Below are positions 24,121 to 36,669 of a stretch of DNA of 64,000 nucleotides, piece after piece. The notes beneath the pieces are model-generated. The model had not been told where the DNA came from and did no database searches. It was given only the letters and a program-made list of their open reading frames with translations. Every line of letters starts with the position of its first letter. Position 1 is the stretch's first letter. Both the position numbers and the translations under genes were made by a program. Source of the DNA: Coptis chinensis (Eukaryota; Streptophyta; Magnoliopsida; Ranunculales; Ranunculaceae); the NCBI GenBank assembly GCA_015680905.1, contig CM027378.1, positions 102,197,501-102,261,500 of the forward strand. Direction: 5' to 3'.

Positions 24121-25010
24121 GTATTTGCTTTGAGCTAAAATCATAAAAATTACTACTTATATTAATTGAAGAGAAAGAAGAAGGCTGATGCACTACTAAA
24201 ATAAAACTTTAATAATTTCCCAGTTTCTGGTCTCTAAAGCAAAAATGTTGCGACAGAGTTGATCCGGCAAATGGGTATAAATGCCACAGAACCTTGTATC
24301 TCTTATCTTTTTTATAAATAACTTTTATATTGTATCCAATATTCCAGTGCATGGCATATATACAAGATTACTTGCTTACTATCACGTGCAATATTCCCTT
24401 CCCGAAGCTTTTTCATGGAAATTGTGAATCTGAAGTGAAATTACGATCCTGAATATAGAGTGGAATTCGAGCTAACCAAACTGAGTTTTAATTACATGAG
24501 TTTTCAATTGAGCTCTAGCTCGGCGTCTCGGCTCATATAATTAAACAAGCGAGTTCGAGTGGCTCGGTCATTTTACACTATAAATATACTATTTTAGTTA
24601 AACGAGTCGAGTTTCATCAAGCTCATTTGTTACACGAGCTTTAATTTGAGCTCGAGCTGTTAAACAAATGAGTTCGAGCCGAACTCGAGTGGCTCGGTCA
24701 TTTTACACTGTAAATATACTATTTGAGTTAAACGAACCGAGCTTCATTAAGCTTATTTATTACACGAGTTTTAATTTGAGCTCGAACTCGGCTCATATAG
24801 TCTCATATAGTTAAACAAACAAACTCGAGCCGAGCCCGAACCGCTCGGCTCAAAGAATAGGCAAAAAATTTCACGAATATTTTTCAACTAACTTTTAGGC
24901 CCAGAGGTTATTGGGCCTGTTGATGTAAAGCAGGAAAAACCCTAGATTTTACTTGGCCGCTATTTTATCCTCAATAATATTTGCTAGGGTTTTTTTCTTT
25001 CTCCATTCGA
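24121..25010. other. F3H 3' flank and EAPP upstream spacer
   Basis: Contains the F3H 3' untranslated region (not delimited) and the 130-bp tandem repeat listed separately. No gene is seen. Confidence 0.5.
24535..24800. repeat. Two-copy 130-bp tandem repeat
   Basis: Blocks such as GTGGCTCGGTCATTTTACAC and TTAATTTGAGCTCGA recur with a spacing of 130 bases (for example 24559 and 24689). The unit is rich in GAGCTCGA / TCGAGCTC-like palindromes. It lies between F3H and the EAPP-like gene. Confidence 0.85.
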
Positions 25011-25014
25011 TGTG

Positions 25015-25024
25015 TCTATAAAAA
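25015..25024 (+). promoter_or_regulatory. TATA box of the EAPP-like gene
   Basis: TCTATAAAAA lies about 40-50 bases before a likely non-coding first exon that ends at a GTAAGT donor (25063). This is a good plant TATA context; the start site is inferred. Confidence 0.55.
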
Positions 25025-25062
25025 CCACAACAACCGTGTAACGTCGTATTCAATCCCTAATC

Positions 25063-25390
25063 GTAAGTCTCACTACATCTCTCATGTGTTTTAGTTCTTA
25101 AATTAGACTACAAGATCAAGTGATGAGAAAAAAAACTGCAACAATATGATAGATTTATTTCATGATTACTATGTATTTAAGTCTCTGATGATCTTTTATT
25201 TTCTTTTATTTACTTATTTATTTATTATTGTTTGTTTTAGTTGGATATGAGGAAAGAGATGATGAGTAACAATTTGGTCCGTGTTTCTGATAACCGTGAC
25301 TTGATAAACCTAACCAACCTCTGATCTTCCTCTTAAATCTAAAAGTCTAGTTTCAGTAATTAATATTTTTCTGTACAATATTTTTTCCAG
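25063..25390 (+). other. Probable 5'UTR intron of the EAPP-like gene
   Basis: It begins GTAAGTCTC after the presumed start site and ends TTTTTTCCAG just before the coding exon. It is rich in T and has no coding look. 5'UTR introns of this size are common in plant housekeeping genes. Confidence 0.5.
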
Positions 25391-25401
25391 GAAAATTTTA
25401 C

Positions 25402-25839
25402 ATGGATTCACCAACTGGTTCCCAGAAAACAATTTCCTCAGACGATGAAATTGATTATTCCATAAAACCAGAATTTTATGATGAAGAACTAGATACTAAG
25501 GATGAAAAATTTGTTCATAAGAAACGAAAAGGTCGTAATGTTTCGGACGTGGTTTTAAGTTGTCCGTGTTGTTTTACGACTCTTTGTTATGAGTCACAAA
25601 GGCATGAAAAATTTGTTACTCAATATAGGGCTGTGTTTGTTGAAAACTGTGAAATTAAGATTAATCAAATTTTGCGTGAAAATAGTCGAAAGAGAAAGAA
25701 AGGGAAGAGTGATTTGGGTGGGAGTTCTATGGGTGAAGTGTTTAAGCCTTTTTGTTGTTTGGTTTGTGCTACTGAAGTTGGTGTTGTTGATGGAGATGAG
25801 GTTTATCATTTTTTTAATGTTTTACCAAGTGAGGCGTGA
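25402..25839 (+). CDS. EAPP: E2F-associated phosphoprotein (EAPP) family protein
   Basis: The 145-residue intronless coding frame matches the EAPP family. In animals EAPP is a nuclear phosphoprotein that binds E2F1-3; plant homologues are poorly studied. Seen features: an acidic N-terminus (DDEIDYS, FYDEELDTKDE), a basic KKRKGR stretch at 40-45, a first Cys cluster CPCC at 54-57 with Cys62, the family motif QRHEKFVTQYRAVFV at 66-80, a second basic patch RKRKKGK, a second Cys cluster at Cys118, Cys119 and Cys122, and the conserved ending EVYHFFNVLPSE. The paired Cys groups suggest zinc binding. A 5'UTR intron is likely: donor GTAAGT at 25063 and acceptor TTTTTTCCAG ending at 25390, 11 bases before the ATG. 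Confidence 0.9.
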   Translation: MDSPTGSQKTISSDDEIDYSIKPEFYDEELDTKDEKFVHKKRKGRNVSDVVLSCPCCFTTLCYESQRHEKFVTQYRAVFVENCEIKINQILRENSRKRKKGKSDLGGSSMGEVFKPFCCLVCATEVGVVDGDEVYHFFNVLPSEA

Positions 25840-26900
25840 ATTAATTTCCTCTGTTTTGTAAAACTCTGTTTATATTTTGTCTAGAAACTTTTTGTTGGAC
25901 AATTGTTTAGTAGTTTTATAGCTTTATGTTGTTTTTTTTGTGTGTTTATACTGATGGAATTTGAGGTTGAGATGATGAGTATAACAATCTTGTGCTGTGG
26001 TTCTGAAAATCATGACTGATAATCATATGCTGAAATCTCTGATCTTCCTCAGATTTGTAAGTTTTTTCAATAATTTTGTTTCTATTGTTTGGTTTTAAGG
26101 ATGAGCATTGTCAAGTGCGAATTTTGTATAAGCATTCTGAATCTATTTCAAATCCAGCAATATTTCTACACTAATGAAAACCCTTAAAATGTAAAAATTA
26201 TATATATTGAAAGTAGGTAGCAAGATATTAAGTAAGCTGCTAAATTCACAGTATGACACATTAACACTTAGATTTTCCATGGAACTAAGTATTCGCTTTG
26301 TTTGTTGTTAGGTGCTTATCATGTTGTTTGTGGGATTAATTGTAGTGCACCCCTATTATTTTCTTTTGTGTTGTAGTGATATTATTTTGAATTGGAATTA
26401 CATGTTTGGATGTCACTTTTCTTTTGTTGTCTATTTTGTAAGTTCGGTATGTTGTAACCCATGCAAAAACCGAGAAACATCAAGCTGAGAAATTGTCGAT
26501 GACACATTTTATTATTGTCTCACTAATATTTTTAATTTCAAATAGTACTTAATTGATGTTCTCTATGCATATTGAATTGGTAGAAGACTCAAGTTTGCCA
26601 AAAGCCCTAAACCACAAAGGCATTGTGGTACTATTGAGAAGCAAACTTAATCACGTTATTATTTTCTATGCACTTTGCAACAATTGGTATTCATATTATA
26701 TTATCATTATGTTATGCGGAAATGAGAAGCAAACAATTTAATTAACACAACCATGAGTAAACCCTTTGAGCCCAAAATATATAAAGAGTATATCACATTT
26801 AAATAATGAAATTCAATTAAGAGGTCATAAAATGAAATATAAAAGAGATTTAGTACATTACATGTACAAAGCTTCACAGATCAATTTGTTACAACTAGGG
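25840..26900. other. A/T-rich spacer, nothing recognised
   Basis: EAPP 3' flank and spacer. No gene, RNA or repeat structure recognised. Confidence 0.5.
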
Positions 26901-26919
26901 GTGTCTCTTTTTGCAATTT

Positions 26920-28370
26920 TTCGTTTTTCAAAAACCTCCCGAATTGGTCCTCATTTGGTTTTAAAATGTTTTCCGATTTTGCTATAAAAATTGGATTGAT
27001 TTTGAAAATTTTAAAAATCCGAAAATTTGAAAATTGCGTAAATATATACACCCAACTATTATCCATACCTGATATCTTTGAACTAATATTTGATTTTCTA
27101 GTTTTAGATGAATAAAAGAAATTAAAACTCAAAGGACCATATTAAAAATGATATTTTTTTGTTATGCAGTTGGGAATCAAACACATGTAGTGTATGAAAG
27201 AATGCCCTTTGTAAAGATCAAAAATGCCCTTTGCATAAAATAAGTTAAAAAGAAGATAAAAGATAAGTTGTTGTTTATGCAACATTTAAGTATAAAGATT
27301 GGTTGTAAAATTAAAAATCTGAAAAAATAAAAGTAAAGATTTTTAGTTAAAATTTTATGCTTATATGCATTGAATCTTCAATGTGTTTTTCTAACATGAA
27401 AATATACTAACTACACCAAATTTGCAACATGGTTTTTCTGATTCCAAAAATATAGCAAAATAATTGATAGTTCCTTCTTTGAAAATTCACAAAGATTCCA
27501 TCCACATGATTATTCGGAAAAACCTGGAAAAACCTAAAATCAAAAAAAATAAAATCGGTTGGGAGTTTTATCCATAAGAAATTTTTTGGAAAAATTCAAA
27601 ATCAATCCGATCCGAATTATAAATTGCAACAAACCTCAAGAACCCTCATTTGGTTTTAAAATGTATATTGTGCTATAATTATTGATTAAAAAAAATGAAA
27701 ATGAAAATTTGAAAACGTACACACACACCCAACTATTACCATACCTGATACATGAACCAATAATTTTATTTTGATTGAATATTATTATTACCTGAAAGTA
27801 AAACATGAACCAATAGATGAATAAGTAGAAATATAGATGAATGCTAAAATTTATCTCATACCATTAAAATGATAACCTTTTTAACCATAGTTAAGGAATC
27901 AAACACATGTAGTGTATGAAAGAATGCCCTTTGCATAAAGATAAGTTGCAAAGATAAAAGATAAGTTGTTGTTGATACATTTAAGTTATATTTTATTGGT
28001 TGTAACTAAGAAATTTTGAAAAATAAATGAAAGAAATAAGATTAAAATATACAAAAAAACATCACATCTTCAATGATTTTTCTAACAAACAAAATATACT
28101 AACTTCTCCAAATTTGCCTCCACGCACCCATGACTCCTATTCTTTTTGTAGCCACCGAAAAAAAATGTAGATCTAAATTGTTCCTTCTGAGAAGATCAAT
28201 CCACATCAAGATCAAAAAAACTAAAATCAAGATGAACTAATTTTTTCCATTTGTTTTTAAAACATTTGTTTTTCAACTTTTTTAAAGATGAATCAAGACA
28301 ATTGGAAAAAAAAATGAACCGGTTTGTTTTCATGAACATTTTGATTGGAGTTATTCCCTATTATTTCCTA
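26920..28370. repeat. Diverged direct repeat, period about 0.7 kb
   Basis: The same blocks occur twice in the same order. These include CCTCATTTGGTTTTAAAATG (26949 and 27643), CCCAACTATTA...CATACCTGAT (27052 and 27730), CAAACACATGTAGTGTATGA (27178 and 27900) and GATAAAAGATAAGTTGTTGT. The last pair before it is separated by 722 bases, others by about 680-695, so the copies have gained and lost short pieces. No coding frame. It may be an old duplicated non-coding transposon. Confidence 0.75.
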
Positions 28371-30661
28371 AAAGCCACAAATAATTTTCGGGGTGCCACC
28401 TTGTAAATTCCGATACATGAAATTTAATTCATATGTTATAGTCGAATTCATCAACTCAACTATGGTAATAACACAGTTTTACATGAATGTGGCAGTAACA
28501 AAGTTGGTTGGTAAGATATTTTGGTGATGATACCAACCGTATTAATGAATTATTGATCTCGTTTAAAAACATACTTGCCAATAAAAAAAAATGTGGTAGT
28601 GTTGATGGTGGCCTTTAGCAATCGAATAATGAGCATACAATTCCGTATTGTACAAACCACAAATTGATAGCTCAAAACAACAATGTTACGAACAAATTAA
28701 AATAGAGAAATAAAAGAGAACAATGGTCGTTTAAGCAACATTACGCACCTTAATGGATCAGCAGTTATATGTGCAAACTGATTCTTAAGAGTTAAATTTG
28801 TTGTGGTGTCCTCTTAAAGGCAATTTTTATTAGGCATAAAGCATATTCTAATTACAAACATAAAATATATATATATATAAAAAAACAATAAAATCATATT
28901 GAGAAGCGAATTTTTACTTTGTTTATCTGCAAAATGCTCAAAAGGAGTAATTTGAGTAATAAACTGATTAGATGATATGGAATTGTAAGAAAACAACTAC
29001 ATTACATGTTTGGTGTAAATCAATCTTGGATTTAAGTTTTCTCAACATGTGTGCGAAAAATGTAAATCGTTCAAGATAACACACAAGTTGTAATCTCCTA
29101 AACGAATTGAGCTCAATAAAATCGTTTTATACACAAAAATAACTGAGTGAAAAAAAATAATACTGAATTGTAAAAAGAATCACCTGACACAAATGAAGCA
29201 TTAACTAACCTTTACAGAATCCTTTCACTCAAGAATCACTAAATTTATTTTCCAAATCCTTCTTGAGGGGATTTATTAGTAGAGAACGGTAACCTGTTGA
29301 GTAAAACAAAAAATAAATAAAATCCCCCGTCAGTAATTGGACTTGAACTAAAGGGTTACTATAAAAATTAGAAAGATGATTGATACCTGGTGCCTGGACG
29401 GAATATCATGGCCCTCTCTTTATCTATGATGAAATGAATGAAGCAGTCTTTTCAGTTTCGTAGCCATGGTTATGCATTGGTGTTATTGGAGGTCGTGTGA
29501 AACGGGGGAGGGGGGATTATTAAGATAAAACCATCGGCAGCTCTTTTATTGTTTTTCTTATTTTTTCCTTTTTTCATTAAGACCCAATATTTAAAATGAC
29601 ACATGGATAAATTTAATTGTATTGAATACATCACCTAATTCTCTTTATTCAAGGGTGCTTATTTTGCGGAGAAGAAGAAGTTGAAGGGTTGAGAACAACA
29701 GGTTTAATAACGTAATAACGTACGTAACTGAAAAAAAATTATTTGAAGTATCAATTAACAGCCTGAAACATTTTTGTAGAGGCCCAAGCCCACAAAACCT
29801 TTAATAATGTTTACATATGCTATTTTTTATTTTTGACCTTTTATCACAACATTTACATTTCACAAATTAAACTAAATAGTTATGAATTATTTTGTGTTTT
29901 TATTCCACTTTTAATTGGTATTTATACACATTAATGTGCTTTAAAAGTTTTCTAAAAAATATTTCAAAACAATTCAGAGCGTACATCTATTCCGATTGAA
30001 CACAGATCCCCACAAAATCTCTATTATCCTTTGTCTTTCTATTTTGTTTTATTATAATAGATACTACACAATTTTCCTTAATAAGAAAATGTTGTACTTG
30101 AGCATGGTAAAATAAAATTAAGTTATGGGCAGGGAGTTTCTTTATTGCTGATCCTGAATAAGGGATTCGAAGAGGTCTTAGACTGACCTGAATGTGGAGT
30201 CCAATGACCTTGATAGGTGGGCTCTTAGTCACACAAACAGTCCCCTACCCTACCTGTACCCCTATTGCTCTCGCTCCCTTTGGTTATTGCCTTACCCCAA
30301 ATATAAAGTTTTGTTTGGTAACAACTAATAAGCAAGTGCCATCATAATTGATGTGCGACATTCACAAGTTTAAAAATGAGTGTTAGTTACTTAGTTTTCA
30401 TTATATGTAGAACTCATTTTCCTTCTTTTTGTAGTTAAGTTTTATTTAACTAATCCACTTTGAGCTCATTTTTGGCAAATATATATAATTTTTATGTGTA
30501 CATATTTTAGCCGCTCCGAAGACAGTTTAAAACAGGGAGCTTCCCAAGTTAAACGCTTTCATGCTTCCGCTTTCGTTCAACGATTTGGTGACTAGAGTGA
30601 TGGTGGGCTGAAACCAAAGAGTAATTGTTCCTCCTAGTTTTCTTTTTGGAGTTGGTCGACC
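28371..30661. other. Spacer, nothing firmly recognised
   Basis: A minus-strand ATG near 29466 opens only a 15-codon frame, and a possible short spliced frame follows (donor near 29386, acceptor near 29297) ending after 23 codons. Neither is enough to call a gene. Confidence 0.4.
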
Positions 30662-30673
30662 TGGTTCGCCTAG
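30662..30673. repeat. Target-site duplication of the LINE (3' side)
   Basis: TGGTTCGCCTAG here is identical to 39174-39185. It directly abuts the poly(T) that is the A-tail of the minus-strand LINE. Confidence 0.93.
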
Positions 30674-30714
30674 TTTTTTTTTTTTTTTTTGCATATCATA
30701 TATTAGTTTGAAAC

Positions 30715-31338
30715 TTACAGCCAAATTAGAACAATGTTTTCCTCCACCACACATTTTGGCAGGTCTGTTACAGATACCTGATGCATTGCCCACTGAGCAA
30801 GTTGGTGAGCATCACTATTAACATTCCTACTAATACAGTTAAAGCTAACCGAGTCTAAAATACTACAAAGTCTTGTTACAACAAAATGAATGGCCTTCAA
30901 ACTCCACTTGCAGCCTCCACCATTATAGGATTGGATTATCTCGTCACAATCTCCTTGTATCACACAGCTTTCTCTGCCCAGATGACACGCCAGCAGAACT
31001 GCCACTTCACTAGCTACCATCTTAGCCTCCTCAGGACTTGTTGCACAAAACTTTCTAGCAGCTGCTCTCACCATGACACCAACATCATTCCATGCCATAT
31101 ACCCAGCACTCGCAGCTCTAGTGGTCCTGTGAAAAGCAGCATCAAAGTGTATCAGAATACTGTTATTGGGGATAACTGGAAACAAGATATTTAACGTATT
31201 AATTGGAACAGGAAGGTTAAGGGGATTAGGAGGAGCTTCTCTGAAAGCTTTGCAGCAGCTTGCTGTGACGGGTGACGGGTGAGCACTTCCTAAGAAGCCT
31301 TGCTCTGCTGGGGATCTTATGTTCAAACTTTGCCTCAT
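30715..31338 (-). pseudogene. LINE RNase H-like domain
   Basis: A 207-codon open frame. The RNase H fold is visible as IHFDAAFHRTTRAASAGYMAWND (first part: catalytic Asp), EEAKMVASEVAVLLA (catalytic Glu), VIQGDCDEII (second Asp) and the closing HisArgAsn-like NVNSDAHQLAQWA. This is the RVT_3 module at the C-terminus of plant LINE ORF2. It is joined to the preceding zf-RVT region only through the start of the duplicated segment. Confidence 0.85.
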
Positions 31339-34151
31339 TCCGAGCTTCCTAAATCTGGTAAAGCATCACACAGCAGTACACTCCAGCTTGGTTGGTATGC
31401 TCCTCTTTACTCAAGCACCACAGCATAAACTGATCCACCCAATCTCTGATATTGTTATTTCTATCATTTTTCATTCGAATGCCAATGTCCGAGCCAAACC
31501 AGACACTCCTGATCCACTCACAACCAAAGAAGATATGTGTATTTGATTCCATGGTACTCCAGTAGAAAGGGCATGCAAAGTCCCCATGTAGCTTTCTTTC
31601 CCTGAGTAAATCCCCTATGGGTAGGCCTCTTTTATAGACCTTCCATAGGAACATTTGGATATTAGCTGGAAGACTTGACCTCCAAATTCTAGAGATGGTT
31701 TTTTGGCTGAAACTAGATGACTGCCCCTCCCAACTTGTGTGGGTTAGGAAGTGATAGGCAATCTTCACAGTAAAAACCCCTTTTTTATCCCCAGACAAAC
31801 CATCTTATCTTTTTGAGCACCCATAGGCCTCACCACTACCTCTTGTATGTGCTTGCTGACAAGAGATGGAAACAGCTGATTTAATCTTTGGACATCCCAC
31901 CCGGACATCCCACCCATTACCACTAGGTATGAACAAGTCAGCTACATGAGCAAGCTTAAGATCTGGGTGCTCAATTCCCAGATCTTGTAGGGTAATGGGT
32001 CGGCTATCTTTGCAGATCCAGGGGTCTAAGAGAACAGAGGTGATTAGCCCATTTCCAATGTTCCAAATGAGCCCCTCACTTATAAGGTTAAACACTTTAT
32101 GTACTCCTTTCCAATAGTAAGAAGTAGATCCAGAGGGTTTAAGCACATCCCCAATCCAATTTTTGTTGTAAATACTGGTAAAAACTTTAGTCCATAGAGA
32201 CTCTAGGTCAGTAGCAGCTTTCCAAGGCAGCTTAACAAGCATAGCAATATTCATATTCCTGGCTTTGCGGAACCCTAAGCCTCCCACTTATTTTGGTTTA
32301 CACAACTGCCCCCACCCAATGGTGTGGACACTATTGGACTTCTAAGATCCATTCCAGAAGAAATCCCTACAGGCTTTATCAATCTTGTCACAGGTAGATA
32401 TAGGGAGGAGGTAGGTAGACATGGCATATAAGGGGGTGGCATGAGCCACAGCTTGTATGAGGGTAGCTCTCCCATCCTGGGAAAACACCTTAGCTTTCCA
32501 CCCCTTCACCTTGTCATAGATCCTATCTACAAGATAATCAAAGTCATCTGTTTTTTTCCTGGATAGCATGATGGGGACACCCCAAATACTTATCCTTAGG
32601 ATCAAATAACTTCATTCTCCATAACTTTTTCTGTTTTAACTTAACTCTAAATCTAACATTTCTTTGGGGATAACTGGAAACAAGGTATTTAACGTATTAA
32701 TTGGAACAGGAAGGTTAAAGGGATTAGGACGAGCTTCTCTGAAAGCTTTGCAGCAGCTTGCTGTGACGGGTGAGCACTTCCTAAGAAGCCTAGCTTGCTC
32801 TGCTGGGATCTTATGTTCAAACTTTGCCTCATTCCGAGCTTCCTATATCTGGTAAAGCATCACACAGCAGTACACTCCAGCTTGGTTGGTATGCTCCTCT
32901 TTACTCAAGCACCACAGCATAAACTGATCCACCCAATCTCTGATATTGTTATTTCTATCATTTTTCATTCAAATGCCAATGTCCGAGCCAAACCAGACAC
33001 TCCTGATCCACTCACAACCAAAGAAGATATGTGTATCTGATTCCATAGTACTCCAGCAGAAGGGACATGCAAAGTCCCCATGTAGCTTTCTTTCCCTGAG
33101 TAAATCCCCTATGGGTAGGCCTCTTTTATAGACCTTCCATAGGAACATTTGGATATTAGCTGGAAGACTTGACCTCCAAATTCTAGAGATGGTTTTTTGG
33201 CTGAAACTAGAGGACTGCCCCTCCCAACTTGTGTGGGTTAGGAAGTGATAGGCAATCTTCACAGTAAAAACCCCTTTTTTATCCCCAGACCAAACCATCT
33301 TATCTTTTTGAGCACCCATAGGCCTCACCACTACCTCTTGTATGTGCTTGCTGACAAGAGATGGAAACAGCTGATTTGGACATCCCACCCGGACATCCCA
33401 CCCATTACCACTAGGTAGGAACAAGTCAGCTACATGAGCAAGCTTAAGATCTGGGTGCTCAATTCCCAGATCTTGTAGGGTAATGGGTCGGCTATCTTTG
33501 CAGAGCAAGGGGTCCAGGAGAACAGAGGTGATTAGCCCATTTCCAATGTTCCAAATGAGCCCCTCACTTATAAGGTTAAACACTTTATGTATTCCTTTCC
33601 AAAAGTAAGAAGTAGATCCAGAGGGTTTAAGCACATCCCCAATCCAATTTTTGTTGTAAATATTGGTAAAAACTTTAGTCCATAGAGACTCTAGGTCAGT
33701 AGCAGCTTTCCAAGGCAGCTTAGCAAGCATAGCAATATTCATATTCCTGGCTTTGCGGAACCCTAAGCCTCCCACTTATTTTGGTTTACACAACTGCCCC
33801 CACCCAATGGTGTGGACACTATTGGACTTCTGAGATCCATTCCAAAAGAAATCCCTACAGGCTTTATCAATCTTGTCACCGGTAGATATAGGGAGGAGGT
33901 AGGTAGACATGACATATAAGGGGGTGGCCTGAGCCACAGCTTGTATGAGGGTAGCTCTCCCAGCCTGGGAAAGCACCTTAGCTTTCCACCCCTTCACCTT
34001 GTCATAGATCCTATCCACAAGATAATCAAAGTCATATGTTTTTTTCCTGGATAGCATGATGGGGACACCCCAAATACTTATCCTTAGGATCAAATAACTT
34101 CATTCTCCATAACTTTTTCTGTTTTAACTTAACTCTAAATCTAACATTTCT
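31168..34151. repeat. 1.49-kb tandem duplication inside the LINE
   Basis: The segment 31168-32663 is repeated as 32666-34151 at very high identity: both copies begin GGGGATAACTGGAAACAA and end TAAATCTAACATTTCT. Differences are few: an extra GTGACGG-like 8-base insertion and a short extra TTAATCTTTGGACA-type piece in the first copy, plus scattered single bases. Both copies encode the reverse transcriptase thumb and zf-RVT region on the minus strand. Confidence 0.93.
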
Positions 34152-34854
34152 GCTGAAAAAAATGCTAGATTTGTCATAGTTAATCAACTAACCAGAGGCC
34201 TCGCAGTACTCCTGTAAGATAGTCTTAAGATGTCTACTATCTCCAAGAGTAGCTTTTGAAAAAATTATCAGGTCATCTGCATACAACAAATGAGAAATAG
34301 TATGAGAGTTCCTTATGATATTTATGCCTTGAATCTCTCCCCTATTTTCAGCTTGTACAAGCAATCTAGATAAGGCCTCAGACACCATAATAAAAAGGTA
34401 TGGTGACAAAGGATCCCCCTGCCTCAGGCCTCTTTCAGGAATAATTTTCTTGAGAGGGGATCTATTTAGCAGAACCTTGAAGGATAGAGTAGTAAGACAT
34501 TGCAAAACCAGATTCCTCCAAGGAGCACTAAACCCCTAGGTTTTTAAAAATGTCATCAAGAAAAGACCACTCTACTCTATCATATGCTTTTTCCATGTCC
34601 ATTTTAAGAGCCATCCAACCACTTGACTTAGATTTCATATGATTCATGTTATGAAAAGCGTCACAGGCCAGCCCAATGTTATCCTCCATACTCCTCCCCT
34701 TAATAAAGGCTCCTTGGAAAGGGGAAACAATCTTGTTGATGTGACATTTCAGCCTATTAGCCATAATCTTAGCAATGATCTTATAATTGAAATTGCACAG
34801 GCTAATAGGTCTGAACTTGGCCATGTGATCAGGGTTGGACACTTTTGGAACCAA
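31349..34854 (-). pseudogene. LINE reverse transcriptase and zf-RVT region
   Basis: Broken minus-strand frames give the conserved RT blocks in order. FRPISLCNFNYKIIAKI and GAFIKGRSMEDNI lie in 34528-34854, with MDMEKAYDRVEW. RQGDPLSPYLF and the catalytic YADDLIIFSKA lie in 34188-34505. The thumb and the W-x-C-x-x-x-x-x-H-type zf-RVT region follow and occur twice because of the tandem duplication. Several stops and frame changes separate the blocks. Confidence 0.88.
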
Positions 34855-35444
34855 GGCAATAAAAGTTTCATTAACACTAGGATTCAGACTACTAGATATA
34901 AAGAAGTCTTGGACAAAAGCAGTAATACTTTCACCAATGATATCTCAGCAGTCATGATAGAAGATACCTTGGAACCCATCAGGCCCAAGAGTCTTAAGCT
35001 TCCCCATCTTCCTCATCACTTGTCAGATATCATCAGCAGAGGGAACAACAATGAGCACATCATTCTTTCTATCAGTAATAACAGACTTAAACAGATCCAA
35101 AATATTATTATTTTTATCAGGGCAATCAGAGATAAAAATGTGCTCAAAATACTCATTTACAGCCTTACCCACATTGGTTCTCCCCAACTGCCAGTTACCA
35201 TCATTGTCTTTTATGCTCTCAATCCTGTTTTTCTTCTCCTATAGATAGTGGAAAGATGGAAATATCTAGTATTCTTTGCTCCTTCTTTAATCCAGTGGTT
35301 GGTGGACTTTTGTTTCCAATATGATTCTTCCTTCACATACCACTCTAACAAGGTGGCTTTTAGAGCCTTAGCTTTATTATGATTCTCATTGGTAAAAGAC
35401 TTTGATAGAACATTTTCCAGCTTACGTTAAGTCTTCTTAATATC

Positions 35445-36669
35445 CTAGAAAATGTTCCCAAAGACATTCTTATTCCAAAACTTAAGGTTATCTTTTGTGA
35501 CATGCATCTTGTTAATAACATTTTCATCAGGCATATCATGCAACACAGACTTCCAAGCTTCATTAATACAAGGCTTACAGGATATATCAGATAACCACAT
35601 GCTAAAGAATCTAAAAGGTTTGAGGCATCTATCTTCAGGATTAGTTAGAGAAATATGTAGAGCCAGGTGATCAGAATAAGCATTGGCAACAGTTCTCACA
35701 TGAGCATTTGGAAAACAGGTCAGCCATTGGGGGGTGGCCATAGCACGGTCAAGTCTTTCTAGTACATGAGCTCCAGGGTTTCTATGGTTATTCCAGGCAA
35801 GGCCCAAAATATCGATATCGATGAATATATCGGTGTACCCAAAAACCGATATATATCGGATATATCCATTTTTTTGGTGACCAGTCCAAACTATTTAAAA
35901 TATCGGAAATATAATATCGAAATATATTGGAAATATCAAATTTATATTAAAAAATGGTCAAAAAGTCAATCGATATATATCGATTATATCTGAAATATCA
36001 ATTATATCGGTGATATAAAGTTTCATATCGGAAATTCAGATATATATAAAAAAAGGGTTCAATATTCGGTGGATATATGTCGGAAATATCGATATCGGTG
36101 TACCAATTTACCGAGATATATCGGCGATATTTTGGGCCTTGATTCCAGGTGAATTTGGGCCCCTTGAAGCCCAAATCGACCAACCCCAGATCATTAATGA
36201 GATTGTTAAACTCCAACATATACTTAGTAAGCTTAGCTAAGCTACTTTTCACTTTCGGGCAAGAGTAATATTAAAGTCCCCAAAAGGCACCAAGCTATGT
36301 CCCTTAACTCAACCCAAACCCTACCTCTACGATAACGCACATGGTCACCATAAACAAAAGAAAAGTAAAACATAACTTTATTATAGTAATTTGAAATTTT
36401 ACCTGTTATCTGGTTCATGGTAGCTCCCAGAACTTCAGGTCCACTCCTTCTTTCCACATGATCGCTAACCCACCACTCAACCCATCAGCCAGTACATAGA
36501 AACAACCCCCCATCTTAAGCATCTTCCTTACCACTTCGACACGTTTCACATCCACCTTTGTTTCAGACAAACACAAAATATCAAAGCCCAACTCCCCCAT
36601 TTGGTCTTTTATATGTTGAATCGCTGTGGTGGAACCAATACCCCGACAATTCCAGACATAGATCGTCAT
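35445..36669 (-). pseudogene. LINE endonuclease domain, split by a MITE
   Basis: The endonuclease begins at 36669 with WNCRGIG and CLSETKVD, the Asn and Glu of the AP-endonuclease family. It continues to DLGFKGPKFTWNQ, is interrupted by the MITE at 35798-36141, and resumes with RLDRAMATPQW and the SDHLALHI His/Asp motif. Removing the MITE and one target copy restores the expected W(N/N)NH...RLDR order. Confidence 0.85.
35798..36141. mobile_element. hAT-type MITE inserted in the LINE, perfect 8-bp TSD
   Basis: A 344-bp element with perfect 17-bp inverted ends (CAAGGCCCAAAATATCG). The target duplication ATTCCAGG is exact at 35790-35797 and 36142-36149; 8 bp is typical of the hAT superfamily. 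The interior is almost entirely ATATCG-type repeats in both orientations (for example CGATATATATCGG), so the whole element is a near-palindrome. Confidence 0.93.

Noticed and set aside
29380..29470. Short minus-strand spliced gene (23-codon frame)
   Set aside because: Too short, no family match, and the first ATG opens a separate 15-codon frame.
34639..35244. Plus-strand 201-codon open frame
   Set aside because: It is the complement of the LINE reverse transcriptase region, with no family match of its own.
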